DNA from: an uncultured Clostridia bacterium
GTDB lineage: Bacteria > Bacillota > Clostridia > Christensenellales > UBA1242
NCBI GenBank assembly: GCA_934757825.1
Contig: CAKVLP010000001.1
Location: 372,001-436,000 of the forward strand
Reading direction: 5' to 3'
DNA length: 64,000 nt
The notes under the pieces are model-generated. The model ran no database searches, was not told where the DNA came from, and was given only the letters and a program-made list of their open reading frames with translations. Of the stretch, positions 31,997 through 39,332 are shown in pieces; position 1 is the stretch's first letter, and each line of letters opens with the position of its first letter. The translations under genes and the position numbers were made by a program.

Positions 31997-32818
31997 GTGC
32001 TAGAAGTTGGGATAAATACAAATTGCGAGGCGGGCAAAAATTACAAAAATATCTGCAAAAATATCGCAAAAGCGGGATTCAAAAACGTAATGATTGCTTT
32101 TGTGAGAGGACAAGAAGAGGAACAGTTAAAGTACGCTAAAAAACTGGGTCTAAATGTGTGTTATGTTCATCTTGACCATAGTGTCGGCAATTCAAAACTT
32201 TGGGTACACGGCAAAACACACAACGCTCAAATGGCACTTATGATGAGCCAGATTGACCTTTGTTTTAAGTATGGCGTTAAGATTGCGGTTTTGCATTCCT
32301 CCTATGGCGATCCTCGCGAAAAACTTGCTCCACCTAACGAATATGGGCTAAGCGAATTTAAAAGGCTTATGGAGTACGCCAAGGCTCGTGGTGTAAAACT
32401 TGCCCTTGAAAATGTCGACGATGGGAGTATTGGTCATATTAAATATTTGCTTAACAATATTAAATCAAGTTATTTCGGATTCTGCTACGACTCGGGGCAC
32501 CATAACTTGTATGCCAAGGATTTGGATTTGCTAAAACTTTATGGCAAGAGGCTTTTGGCAGTTCACTTGCATGACAATTTGGGGGATTACAAGCCGGGTG
32601 ACGATTATTTGCGCGATTTGCATTATCTTCCACTAGATGGCACAATCGACTTTGCTAGCCTTATGGCAAAACTAAAACAAGTGGGTTACAACAACGTAGT
32701 TTTACTTGAAGTTCACAAAATCTCCGCCAACAAAACTAGCATCTATTCCGACCTAACTCCGTCGCAATTCCTTGCCAAAGCCCATTCCGTAGCCACAACC
32801 CTCCGCGATATGATGTGA
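31997..32818 (+). CDS. Sugar phosphate isomerase/epimerase family protein (AP endonuclease-2 TIM barrel)
   Basis: A 273-aa TIM barrel. Metal-site segments are visible: LALENV (Glu), FCYDSGHHN (Asp and His), VHLHDN (His) and VLLEVHK (Glu). This is the xylose-isomerase-like set of ligands for a divalent metal. Members isomerise or epimerise sugars or act on inositol; substrate unknown. The start is GTG 31997 preceded by AAAAAGGGG; the overlapping ATG at 31995 hits a stop after two codons. It is monocistronic, with a hairpin terminator about 55 bp downstream. Confidence 0.8.
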   Translation: MLEVGINTNCEAGKNYKNICKNIAKAGFKNVMIAFVRGQEEEQLKYAKKLGLNVCYVHLDHSVGNSKLWVHGKTHNAQMALMMSQIDLCFKYGVKIAVLHSSYGDPREKLAPPNEYGLSEFKRLMEYAKARGVKLALENVDDGSIGHIKYLLNNIKSSYFGFCYDSGHHNLYAKDLDLLKLYGKRLLAVHLHDNLGDYKPGDDYLRDLHYLPLDGTIDFASLMAKLKQVGYNNVVLLEVHKISANKTSIYSDLTPSQFLAKAHSVATTLRDMM

Positions 32819-33103
32819 GAAAGTATTTAACGTTATATAGCAGTATGTGTAATATGAAATGAAACAATATATAAGCCACTCAAATATGGGTGGCTTTTTA
32901 GGTTTAATGATTTTTATGGTATATCTGATCAAAGTTTTTTAATTATAGTCTTTGCGTTGTTATTTAAGGAAAAGTTGGCGGGTCGTGTTATAGTCGGATT
33001 AAGAATTAAATAATCATGTGTGATGTTGAGCAATATGTCTTTTAGTGGGTAGGGCTTAGAATAAAACTTATGGTTGGAAAAGGATTGTTGTGGAAGAATT
33101 GTT
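32819..33103 (+). other. Spacer without gene
   Basis: It contains the terminator at 32873 and otherwise AT-rich DNA; I see no credible open reading frame with a ribosome site. Confidence 0.5.
32873..32899 (+). terminator. Rho-independent terminator
   Basis: AAGCCACTC pairs with GGGTGGCTT (one G-T pair) around AAATAT, followed by a T-run. Confidence 0.75.
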
Positions 33104-33131
33104 TTGATTGTGTTAAAATATTTGATATAAT
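33104..33131 (+). promoter_or_regulatory. Promoter of the two flavoprotein genes
   Basis: TTGATT and a perfect TATAAT are separated by 16 bp. Confidence 0.65.
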
Positions 33132-33149
33132 GATTGTGGGAGAAAAATT

Positions 33150-34262
33150 ATGTACGATGTAATAGTGATAGGCGCGGGAGCCAGTGGCGCAATGTGTGCA
33201 ATTCAGGCGTCCAGTAGGGGAAGAAGGGTGTTGTTGCTTGATAGTGGGCTAACACCAGCAAAAAAACTAATGGTTACTGGGAATGGCAAATGCAACCTTA
33301 CAAACGTTCACGCTGATTCAAGTAAGTATAATGTAAATATTGATAAGTATCTAAATAGATTTGGAGTAAATAACACAATAGATTTTTTTGAGAATTTGGG
33401 GCTTGTTGTGCATGTTGACGATGAGGGAAGAGTATATCCTTTTTCCAATTCTGCTCGAAGTGTGATAGATGTAATAAACGCAAAACTTAAAGAAAATGGT
33501 GTAGAGTTCTTAGGCGATAGTAGTGTTGCAAAAGTTATAAAAAAGCCAGATAGTTATGCTGTATTGACAGAAAATGAGGAGTTTTTGACAAAAAGTGTGG
33601 TTTATTCTTGTGGGGGTCTGTCGTCAATTGGTTTACTAAAAACTGACACTCTTTATCCAAGCCTTTGCGCTTTAAAGACTATCGAAAATACAAAAAAACT
33701 ATCTGGGTTGAGACTTAGTGATGTGGGTGTGACTGCTAGATGCGGTAAAAAAACTATGTCCGATCGTGGCGAGGTTTTGTTCAAAGACGATGGTCTTAGC
33801 GGAATTGTGGTGTTTAATTTGTCCAGTTTGTTTGCTCGTGCAAAAAAGTATGATGGAACAATTTTAATTGACCTAATGCCAGACAACAATTTAAATGAAG
33901 TGGAAAAATTGATACAGTCAAGAGCGAAGAAATTTAAACAAAACTTGTTTGTAGGGTGGTTGTGTAATGAGGTGGCAAAGTTTGTAATGGCTCAATCGGG
34001 TGTAAAAAAACTTGACGACATAGGGTGTAAAAAACTAGCAAGCACAATAAAAGCCCTAACATTTAATGTGTGCGGATATTATGATAACGCGCAAGTTATG
34101 TCAGGCGGAGTGGAATTAAAAAAATTGGACGACAACCTTCAACTTAAAGACCAATCGGGCGTGTATGTAATAGGCGAACAATGTGATGTTGATGGCGAGT
34201 GTGGTGGATATAACCTTCAATGGGCGTGGACAAGTGGCTGGATTGTGGGAAGTGCAGTATGA
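33150..34262 (+). CDS. FAD-dependent oxidoreductase, BaiN/HI0933-like
   Basis: A 370-aa flavoprotein. The N-terminal dinucleotide fold is VIGAGASGAMCA, followed by the family's GNGKCNLTN signature (residues about 48-56). C-terminal signatures are VMSGGVELKKLDD and VIGEQCDVDGECGGYNLQWAWTSG. The family includes BaiN, implicated in bile-acid 7-dehydroxylation, but most members are uncharacterised; the reaction here is unknown. ATG 33150 has GGGAGAAA upstream. The stop overlaps the next start as ATGA, so both flavoproteins are translationally coupled. Confidence 0.85.
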   Translation: MYDVIVIGAGASGAMCAIQASSRGRRVLLLDSGLTPAKKLMVTGNGKCNLTNVHADSSKYNVNIDKYLNRFGVNNTIDFFENLGLVVHVDDEGRVYPFSNSARSVIDVINAKLKENGVEFLGDSSVAKVIKKPDSYAVLTENEEFLTKSVVYSCGGLSSIGLLKTDTLYPSLCALKTIENTKKLSGLRLSDVGVTARCGKKTMSDRGEVLFKDDGLSGIVVFNLSSLFARAKKYDGTILIDLMPDNNLNEVEKLIQSRAKKFKQNLFVGWLCNEVAKFVMAQSGVKKLDDIGCKKLASTIKALTFNVCGYYDNAQVMSGGVELKKLDDNLQLKDQSGVYVIGEQCDVDGECGGYNLQWAWTSGWIVGSAV

Positions 34263-35830
34263 TTAAGGTTGAAAATATAAAACTAAAAGTTGGTTTTAAC
34301 GAAAACGACGTGAAGCAAGCAATCGCCAAAAGCCTAAGAATACAAGCAAATGATGTGAAAGGGTACGAATTTTTAAGATTATCCATTGATGCTAGGAAAA
34401 AGCCAACTGTATATTATGTGGCGACCATTGGCGCGAGCCTTACTTTGCGTTTGGAGGAAACACATAAGGACAAAGCGGTAACGATTGACCGTAGTCCTAA
34501 AAAATACGAACAAATTAAATCAAGTTCTCGTCCAGTGGTTGTGGGATTTGGGCCATCAGGAATGTTCTCGGCGCTAATGCTTGCACGAATGGGATTAAAA
34601 CCTATTGTGATAGAGCAAGGTAAGTGTGTGGACGATCGCGAAAAAGATGTGCAAGAATTTTGGTTAAAAGGAAAATTAAATACTTACTCAAATGTGCAGT
34701 TTGGTGAAGGTGGCGCGGGCACATTTAGTGATGGAAAACTAAATTCGACCGCACATAGTGGATATGTAGGCGATGTGTTAAATGAGTTTTATGTGCACGG
34801 TGCACCTAAGGAAATATTATATTTGTCAAAACCTCATATAGGAAGCGATATTCTAAAAACTGTTGTAAAAAACATTCGAAACGAAATAATTTCACTAGGT
34901 GGAGAAATAAAATTTAACACCAAGTTAATCAACATTGATGTCAAAAATAATAATGTTTGTGGCATAAAACTATTGGATATTGTCAAAAACTCGGAGTTTG
35001 ATTTAAGTTGCGACCGTTTGATTTTAGCAGTGGGACATAGCGCTCGTGACACATTTAGTTTGCTAAAAATTATGGGTGTTACGTTGGAAAAGAAACCTTT
35101 TGCTATGGGTGTTAGGATTGAACAAAAACAAACGGATATCAACATAGCCCAGTATGGCGAAAACTACGACAAGCGTTTGCCTAGCGCTGATTACAAACTT
35201 GTTGAGCATTTGGACAATGGTAGGAGCGTGTTTACATTTTGTATGTGCCCTGGCGGAGTTGTGGTCTCGTCTACAAGCGATGAGGGGAGCATTGTCACAA
35301 ACGGAATGAGTTATTTTGCGCGCGACAAAGAAAACGCAAATAGCGCGGTGCTAGTAAATGTTATGCCGTCGGACTTTGGCGGGGACGACGTGCTAGCGGG
35401 CGTGGAAATGCAGAAAAAGTACGAGCGTCTAGCTTTTGAACTTGGCGGGAGAAATTATAATGCGCCCGCTGAAACGGTCGGTGAGTTTTTAGGAAAGGGT
35501 AAAACTTTTCCGCTAAAAACTTCCTATCTCCCAAACATTACTTTTTGCGATATAACTAAGTGTTTACCTAAATTTGTGACGTACGCAATAAAGGAAGCAC
35601 TGCCTAAATTTGATAAACGCCTTAAAGGTTTTGCGGACGATAAAAACTTGCTTATCGCAATCGAAAGCCGAAGCAGTAGTCCAGTTACGATTGTGAGAGA
35701 CGAGCAGTTTCAAGCGAGTGTAAAGGGGCTTTATCCTATTGGCGAAGGCGCGGGATATGCGGGTGGAATAATGACCAGTGCAATAGACGGCATTAAATGC
35801 GCCGAAAAAATATACCTTAGTTTAAAATAA
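34259..35830 (+). CDS. Uncharacterised FAD-dependent dehydrogenase (COG2509-like)
   Basis: The start ATG 34259 overlaps the previous stop (ATGA); 523 aa. It has an N-terminal domain of about 90 residues (MIKVENIKLKVGFNENDVKQAIAKSLRI...), typical of this family. The FAD fold follows with VVGFGPSGMFSAL, then QFGEGGAGTFSDGKL and a C-terminal GEGAGYAGGIMTSAIDG. The protein family is conserved in anaerobes, with no settled reaction. Coupling to the BaiN-like gene suggests a shared redox task or complex. A bidirectional hairpin overlapping the 3' end terminates it. Confidence 0.85.
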   Translation: MIKVENIKLKVGFNENDVKQAIAKSLRIQANDVKGYEFLRLSIDARKKPTVYYVATIGASLTLRLEETHKDKAVTIDRSPKKYEQIKSSSRPVVVGFGPSGMFSALMLARMGLKPIVIEQGKCVDDREKDVQEFWLKGKLNTYSNVQFGEGGAGTFSDGKLNSTAHSGYVGDVLNEFYVHGAPKEILYLSKPHIGSDILKTVVKNIRNEIISLGGEIKFNTKLINIDVKNNNVCGIKLLDIVKNSEFDLSCDRLILAVGHSARDTFSLLKIMGVTLEKKPFAMGVRIEQKQTDINIAQYGENYDKRLPSADYKLVEHLDNGRSVFTFCMCPGGVVVSSTSDEGSIVTNGMSYFARDKENANSAVLVNVMPSDFGGDDVLAGVEMQKKYERLAFELGGRNYNAPAETVGEFLGKGKTFPLKTSYLPNITFCDITKCLPKFVTYAIKEALPKFDKRLKGFADDKNLLIAIESRSSSPVTIVRDEQFQASVKGLYPIGEGAGYAGGIMTSAIDGIKCAEKIYLSLK

Positions 35831-35846
35831 CTAAGGTATATTTTTT
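35806..35846. terminator. Bidirectional terminator overlapping the coding end
   Basis: ATATACCTTAGTT (35810-35822) pairs perfectly with AACTAAGGTATAT (35829-35841), loop TAAAAT, with A6 and T6 on the outer sides. The stop codon of the plus-strand gene is inside the hairpin; cytidine deaminase converges on it. Confidence 0.9.
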
Positions 35847-35854
35847 CTGACTAT

Positions 35855-36289
35855 TTAGTTTCCCTTAGGCGCGTTGTCGTATCTTATCCAACCCCACCAG
35901 TGAGGCATCAAGTCAATTAGTTTTATGGTTTTTCTTGAATTGTAATCCAACATTATTTCCATATCCTTGTTTTTGTCGGAAAGTTGCATAAAAAACTCTC
36001 TGCACGCCCCGCAAGGCATTCCTCCGTTTCCAGTTGGCGGCTCGTTTCTAAACGCGATTAGTCTCTTCACAACTGTTTGTCCGCTTTGAATGTACATATT
36101 TAGCCATGCCACGCGTTCTGCACATAGCGCAATCACGCCACTTGCGCCTTCAATGCAAAACCCAGTGTATATTTCCCCGTTTTCCGCTTCAATTGCGCAA
36201 ACAACGTGATGAGCGTCTATAAATGGTGAGACCGTCTCGGGGTGATATTCCTTCTTTGCTTCGTTGTATAACTTTTCCCAAATGTCCAT
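35855..36289 (-). CDS. Cytidine deaminase family enzyme
   Basis: A 144-aa tetrameric-type CDA. Zinc ligands and the catalytic Glu are C56-A-E58 and C93-x-x-C96 in MPCGACREF. It deaminates cytidine/deoxycytidine, or related bases such as blasticidin S, feeding pyrimidine salvage. The start is the ATG giving MDIWEK; another ATG 6 bp upstream is only 2 bp from the AAGGAG site. The C-terminal MPHWWGWIR is longer than in minimal CDAs. No salvage partner (pdp, deoC) is adjacent, so cdd is not assigned with certainty. Confidence 0.85.
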   Translation of the reverse strand: MDIWEKLYNEAKKEYHPETVSPFIDAHHVVCAIEAENGEIYTGFCIEGASGVIALCAERVAWLNMYIQSGQTVVKRLIAFRNEPPTGNGGMPCGACREFFMQLSDKNKDMEIMLDYNSRKTIKLIDLMPHWWGWIRYDNAPKGN

Positions 36290-36474
36290 AATCATTCTCC
36301 TTTTTTTTATTCTATCATACTTGTAGGAAAATACAAAATTTTTAACAGCAATAGTTGTGCTCTAAATAGCGGTTTTAGAAATTATCTTAAAGATGACATT
36401 AGTTTTAGCCAAATACTAGAAAAATGTCGGTTTTTATGTTATACTTATGTCAAATTTACGCTTAGGAGAAAAAT

Positions 36475-36870
36475 ATGATCTTTGTTTGCAAGCCAGATAA
36501 GTTTGTTAAGGGAAAACCGATTAACATAAACGAAAAGAAGTCTTTTAAAGGCACCATAGACGTCGAAAAACTTAAACAACAACACGAAAATATGTGCAAT
36601 GTTTTGAGTAAATATGACGATGTTAAGTTTGCTGAAATGGAGGACGGCTTGCCAAAACAAACCTTTGTAAGGGATACGGCGTTTTTCTTGGACGACAAAA
36701 TTTTCGGTTGTAAAATGAAGGAGAATGTTAGATAAAAGACTTTATTACTGGGCACCGTACTGATACAAAACTTGTCGATATTAAGTCGTTTGACATACCC
36801 TTTATAGATAAAAACCTTGTTGATGGGGGATTTAACAATATAAAATATGCCAGCATAAATCTTTGCTAGC
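36475..36870 (+). pseudogene. Decayed amidinotransferase/arginine-deiminase-superfamily gene
   Basis: An intact N-terminal frame of 86 codons (36475-36735) reads MIFVCKPDKFVKGKP...PKQTFVRDTAFFLDDKIFGCKMKENVR, resembling the FTRDxxFxxxDK...MKxxVR segment of this superfamily. A second fragment in another frame (from 36732) reads DFITGHRTDTKLVDIKSF...DKNLVDGGF, resembling the G-RT-D stretch found later in such enzymes, and then hits a stop. Most of the catalytic region is missing between them, so frameshift and internal deletion are inferred. GGAG precedes the first ATG. An alternative is a genuine short protein of unknown function. Confidence 0.5.
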
Positions 36871-36905
36871 ATAAAAAAATCAACCAAAAAAAATTCATAA
36901 ACATA

Positions 36906-36938
36906 AAAAAAGACATCGAATTAGTTGGTGTCTTTTTT
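36906..36938 (+). terminator. Rho-independent terminator
   Basis: AGACATC pairs with GGTGTCT (one G-T pair), loop GAATTAGTT, A-run before, T6 after. It lies just after the decayed gene. Confidence 0.75.
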
Positions 36939-37007
36939 AAATACGGCACTTCCAGCGATTCCAATTCACAAACCCCTTAAAAATTTAATCATCATCATAA
37001 AAAACAA

Positions 37008-37036
37008 AAAAAATGGCTAAAACTAGCCATTTTTTC
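37008..37036. terminator. Terminator adjacent to the tRNA gene
   Basis: AATGGCTA pairs perfectly with TAGCCATT around AAAC, with A- and T-runs on both sides. On the minus strand it ends tRNA-Ser transcription 2 bp after the CCA end. Confidence 0.85.
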
Positions 37037-37037
37037 T

Positions 37038-37128
37038 TGGCGGAGAAAGAGGGATTTGAACCCTCGCGGCGTGTTACCGCCCTACACCCTTAGCAGGGGC
37101 GCCTCTTCGGCCTCTTGAGTATTTCTCC
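37038..37128 (-). tRNA. tRNA-Ser(GCT)
   Basis: On the minus strand the acceptor GGAGAAA pairs with TTTCTCC, discriminator G, and CCA encoded. The anticodon loop CTGCTAA gives anticodon GCT (reads AGC/AGT), stem CGCCC/GGGTG. A long variable arm GGGCG...CGCC is typical of tRNA-Ser. T arm GAGGGTTCAAATCCCTC is intact. Length is 91 nt with CCA. Confidence 0.95.
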
Positions 37129-37133
37129 GAATG

Positions 37134-37169
37134 TGCAAGTTAATAAAAAGAGGGGATTTTTAACTTGCA
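37134..37169 (-). other. 10-bp inverted repeat in the tRNA-Ser leader
   Basis: TGCAAGTTAA (37134-37143) and TTAACTTGCA (37160-37169) form a perfect stem with a 16-nt spacer, between the -10 box and the mature 5' end. It would fold in the precursor RNA. Confidence 0.5.
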
Positions 37170-37174
37170 AGGAT

Positions 37175-37203
37175 ATTTTAGCAAAATGGCGGGCTGATGT
37201 CAA
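37175..37203 (-). promoter_or_regulatory. tRNA-Ser promoter
   Basis: On the minus strand, TTGACA and TAAAAT are separated by 17 bp, about 50 bp from the tRNA 5' end. Confidence 0.75.
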
Positions 37204-37401
37204 TAAATAGTCCGAAAGTTTTTTAAAAACAATTTTTTTTATTTTAGGGCGCCCAAAATGGCGGGTTAACAATTTTCAGTCAATTTTGATTTGGATTAGA
37301 GTAAGCATTGCAAACAAAATCATTGTGATTATGTACAAGCGTAACGCGGTTAATAAAAAAGCCGAATTAGCACAACGAAAAAATAATAGCGATAAATCAT
37401 T
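37204..37401 (+). other. Spacer without gene
   Basis: AT-rich DNA between the divergent tRNA and LRR promoters; no open reading frame with a ribosome site or known motif is seen. Confidence 0.4.
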
Positions 37402-37429
37402 TTGAAAATTTCGCGGAAAATAGTATTAT
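37402..37429 (+). promoter_or_regulatory. Promoter of the LRR protein gene
   Basis: TTGAAA and TATTAT are separated by 16 bp. Its position excludes a coding start at 37402 and supports ATG 37450. Confidence 0.6.
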
Positions 37430-37449
37430 ATAAAAAAGGCGAAAACGAA

Positions 37450-38823
37450 ATGTTAACAAAAAGAAAAAAGTTTAAGAGCGTATACTCTTTGATAATTTTA
37501 ATATTGAGCGTAGTCGTGTTGTTTGGAGTGTTCACACCACGGGCGGAAGTTCACGCAGACACGCCAAAAACGACGGTTGACGAAACAAAAATAGGCGACT
37601 CGGCGCTGTACAAAAGGCTAAGACAGATTGCGGGAAGAGGTGGCACAATCCTTTACGATGAGGATTTCAACAAGGAAACCGAAAAGTGCGTCAACTTGGA
37701 TTTAAGCGGGACAACATCGTCCAAAATTGCGGATTTGAGCGGTCTTAAAAACTTTAAATTGAACTACACAAAAACACTTAACGTGTCCAACAACTCGCTT
37801 ACTACAATTTCAACCGAGGTGCTTAACTGCATTCCGAAACTTGAAACGCTTATCGTAAGCGGAAACCAACTTACTAGCCTTGACCTAAGCGGGTGTTACA
37901 ACCTAAAAGTTGTGGACGCTAGCGGAAACTTACTTACAAGTTTCAATGGCTTTGATATGCTTAGTAATAGTTGTTTAATTGACCTATCGAAAAATAGTTT
38001 TACAAGTATGAACCAGATTACATTGCCAGAGAGCACAACTGGAACAAACGGAATAATCAAACTTTACAACAATAACATTAGCGACTTCAAGGCGGTGGAA
38101 AATTACACCTTCCACTTGGGGCTACAGGGCCTTTCTTTTGACGAGACAAAAGTAATCACAAAAGCAAAGGTCGTGAAATATTACAAATCAAGCGAAGTAC
38201 ACCGAGTTAAGATTGTGATAACCAAGGGCGAAGAAATTGTGTACACGCTAAAAGACTGGGAAGTGACAGAGGACGAAACAAGTCTGCCATTGCAAGTGGG
38301 CGAGTATCAAGTGGAATATTACTACATTGCAAACGACAACACCGAATATCCACTTTCCACAAAAAGGCACCAGGAAACAATTGACTCGGATTCTTATTAT
38401 AATGAAGTAAAAAACATAGTTAAGTATTACGATAATCAATTTTCAAAGTTTACGGTTATCCCAACATCGCCTACATTCAAGTATGTGATTAAGGGCAAAA
38501 CCTACAACGAAGAAGACATTGCAAAACTAAAATCCAAAGCGCAGATTGTGCTTACAGCAGATGACGACGCAGAGTGTTACTACAAGTTTGGCGAAAACGG
38601 AACATGGAAAAAGGGAAGCACCATTGACATTACACGTGGCGGAAGTTATTTTATTGAAGTGAAAGCGGTTGTGGGTGACTACGAGAGCAAAACCTCAATG
38701 ATACTTATCGATGCTAGCGCAAACCTTACCATTCCTAGCATTTTGCTAATTTTACTAATTGTGCTTGGTGCTGGATTACTATTTGGAGCGGGATATCCAC
38801 TAATTAAAAAATATGTACTTTAA
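37450..38823 (+). CDS. Leucine-rich-repeat surface protein with membrane anchor
   Basis: The start ATG 37450 lies just downstream of the promoter; 457 aa. A signal peptide (MLTKRKKFKSVYSLIILILS...) is followed by a processing region around EVHAD. Residues about 70-185 hold several LRR units (LNVSNNSLTTI, LIVSGNQLTSLDLSG, VDASGNLLTSF, IDLSKNSFTSM, IKLYNNNISDF). The rest is an Ig-like/beta region with YQVEYYYIANDNTEY and YFIEVKAVVGDYESK. The last helix (SILLILLIVLGAGLLFGAGYPL) with KKYVL tail anchors it in the membrane. It could be an internalin-like adhesin; ligand unknown. Confidence 0.8.
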   Translation: MLTKRKKFKSVYSLIILILSVVVLFGVFTPRAEVHADTPKTTVDETKIGDSALYKRLRQIAGRGGTILYDEDFNKETEKCVNLDLSGTTSSKIADLSGLKNFKLNYTKTLNVSNNSLTTISTEVLNCIPKLETLIVSGNQLTSLDLSGCYNLKVVDASGNLLTSFNGFDMLSNSCLIDLSKNSFTSMNQITLPESTTGTNGIIKLYNNNISDFKAVENYTFHLGLQGLSFDETKVITKAKVVKYYKSSEVHRVKIVITKGEEIVYTLKDWEVTEDETSLPLQVGEYQVEYYYIANDNTEYPLSTKRHQETIDSDSYYNEVKNIVKYYDNQFSKFTVIPTSPTFKYVIKGKTYNEEDIAKLKSKAQIVLTADDDAECYYKFGENGTWKKGSTIDITRGGSYFIEVKAVVGDYESKTSMILIDASANLTIPSILLILLIVLGAGLLFGAGYPLIKKYVL

Positions 38824-38839
38824 AGTAAATGCAAAAGTG

Positions 38840-38868
38840 TTGACAATGACGAGCATTAGGAGTAATAT
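38840..38868 (+). promoter_or_regulatory. T-box leader promoter
   Basis: TTGACA and TAATAT are separated by 17 bp, with a second A/T-rich -10-like hexamer right after. Transcription would start near 38875. Confidence 0.65.
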
Positions 38869-38874
38869 ATTATA

Positions 38875-39036
38875 AATCCGAAAAGGCAAGTGGCGATTGC
38901 TTAGGAGATGATAAAATGTCATACGCGAGAGTTTGGCGTAACAGAACAAATTAAGGTGGGTGTTTACCAATTAGGGTGGAACCGCGGTTTTATAAAAATC
39001 GTCCCTATGCAAGTTTTTTTGCATAGGGTTTTTTGT
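38875..39036 (+). promoter_or_regulatory. Glycine T-box leader
   Basis: The T-box core AGGGTGGAACCGCG (38973-38986) is exact, followed by a terminator (CCCTATGC/GCATAGGG, T6). Upstream there is only about 100 nt: small hairpins GCAA...TTGC, ATGA...TCAT, ACGC...GCGT and a stem-III-like GGTGGGTGTTTACC. A canonical full stem I is not obvious and I cannot fix the specifier codon; glycine is inferred from the downstream glycyl-tRNA synthetase. Uncharged tRNA binding should relieve termination. Confidence 0.85.
39003..39034 (+). terminator. T-box-controlled terminator
   Basis: CCCTATGC and GCATAGGG flank a loop with T7, then T6. The competing antiterminator would use the T-box sequence 5' of it. 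Confidence 0.85.
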
Positions 39037-39094
39037 TTTTAAAAATGACCGATAATTGTGAAAAGAGTTTTAAAAGGCGCATAACAATTATAAA

Positions 39095-39108
39095 AAACTG
39101 TACAGTTT
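39095..39108 (+). promoter_or_regulatory. Perfect 14-bp palindrome
   Basis: AAACTGTACAGTTT, between the T-box terminator and glyS. Size and symmetry suit a dimeric repressor, but no family is assigned. Confidence 0.35.
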
Positions 39109-39225
39109 AAATATGCGGTTATAAAATCACAAAAAAAATTTTGCGATAAAAAACAATGATTAAAAAATGGTAATTGTAAAATAAAAAAAACGGAAAAGTA
39201 AAATATATGCAAAAATACTGAATTA

Positions 39226-39286
39226 TGGTTATTGTCTTGAATAACATATGTGGTGTCACATATAATGAAGTTTTTGACAATAACCA
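39226..39286 (+). promoter_or_regulatory. Nested dyad enclosing a second glyS promoter
   Basis: The outer arms TGGTTATTGTC (39226-39236) and GACAATAACCA (39276-39286) are perfectly inverted. The inner arms ATATGTG (39246-39252) and CACATAT (39257-39263) are also perfect. A promoter TTGAAT (39237-39242) N18 TATAAT (39261-39266) lies inside. This looks like a double operator around a promoter, or a long hairpin in RNA reading through from the T-box. Confidence 0.55.
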
Positions 39287-39332
39287 CACACTTTTTGACA
39301 AAAACAAAAATATAAAATATAAGGAGATATAT

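Noticed and set aside
36462..36887. A 141-codon minus-strand open frame over the decayed gene
   Set aside because: It is the shadow of the plus-strand fragments; no ribosome site, and the product is an implausible mix of hydrophobic and Cys-rich segments.
39225..39332. Longer glyS start upstream
   Set aside because: It would run through the dyad-containing promoter; AAGGAG before ATG 39333 fits much better.
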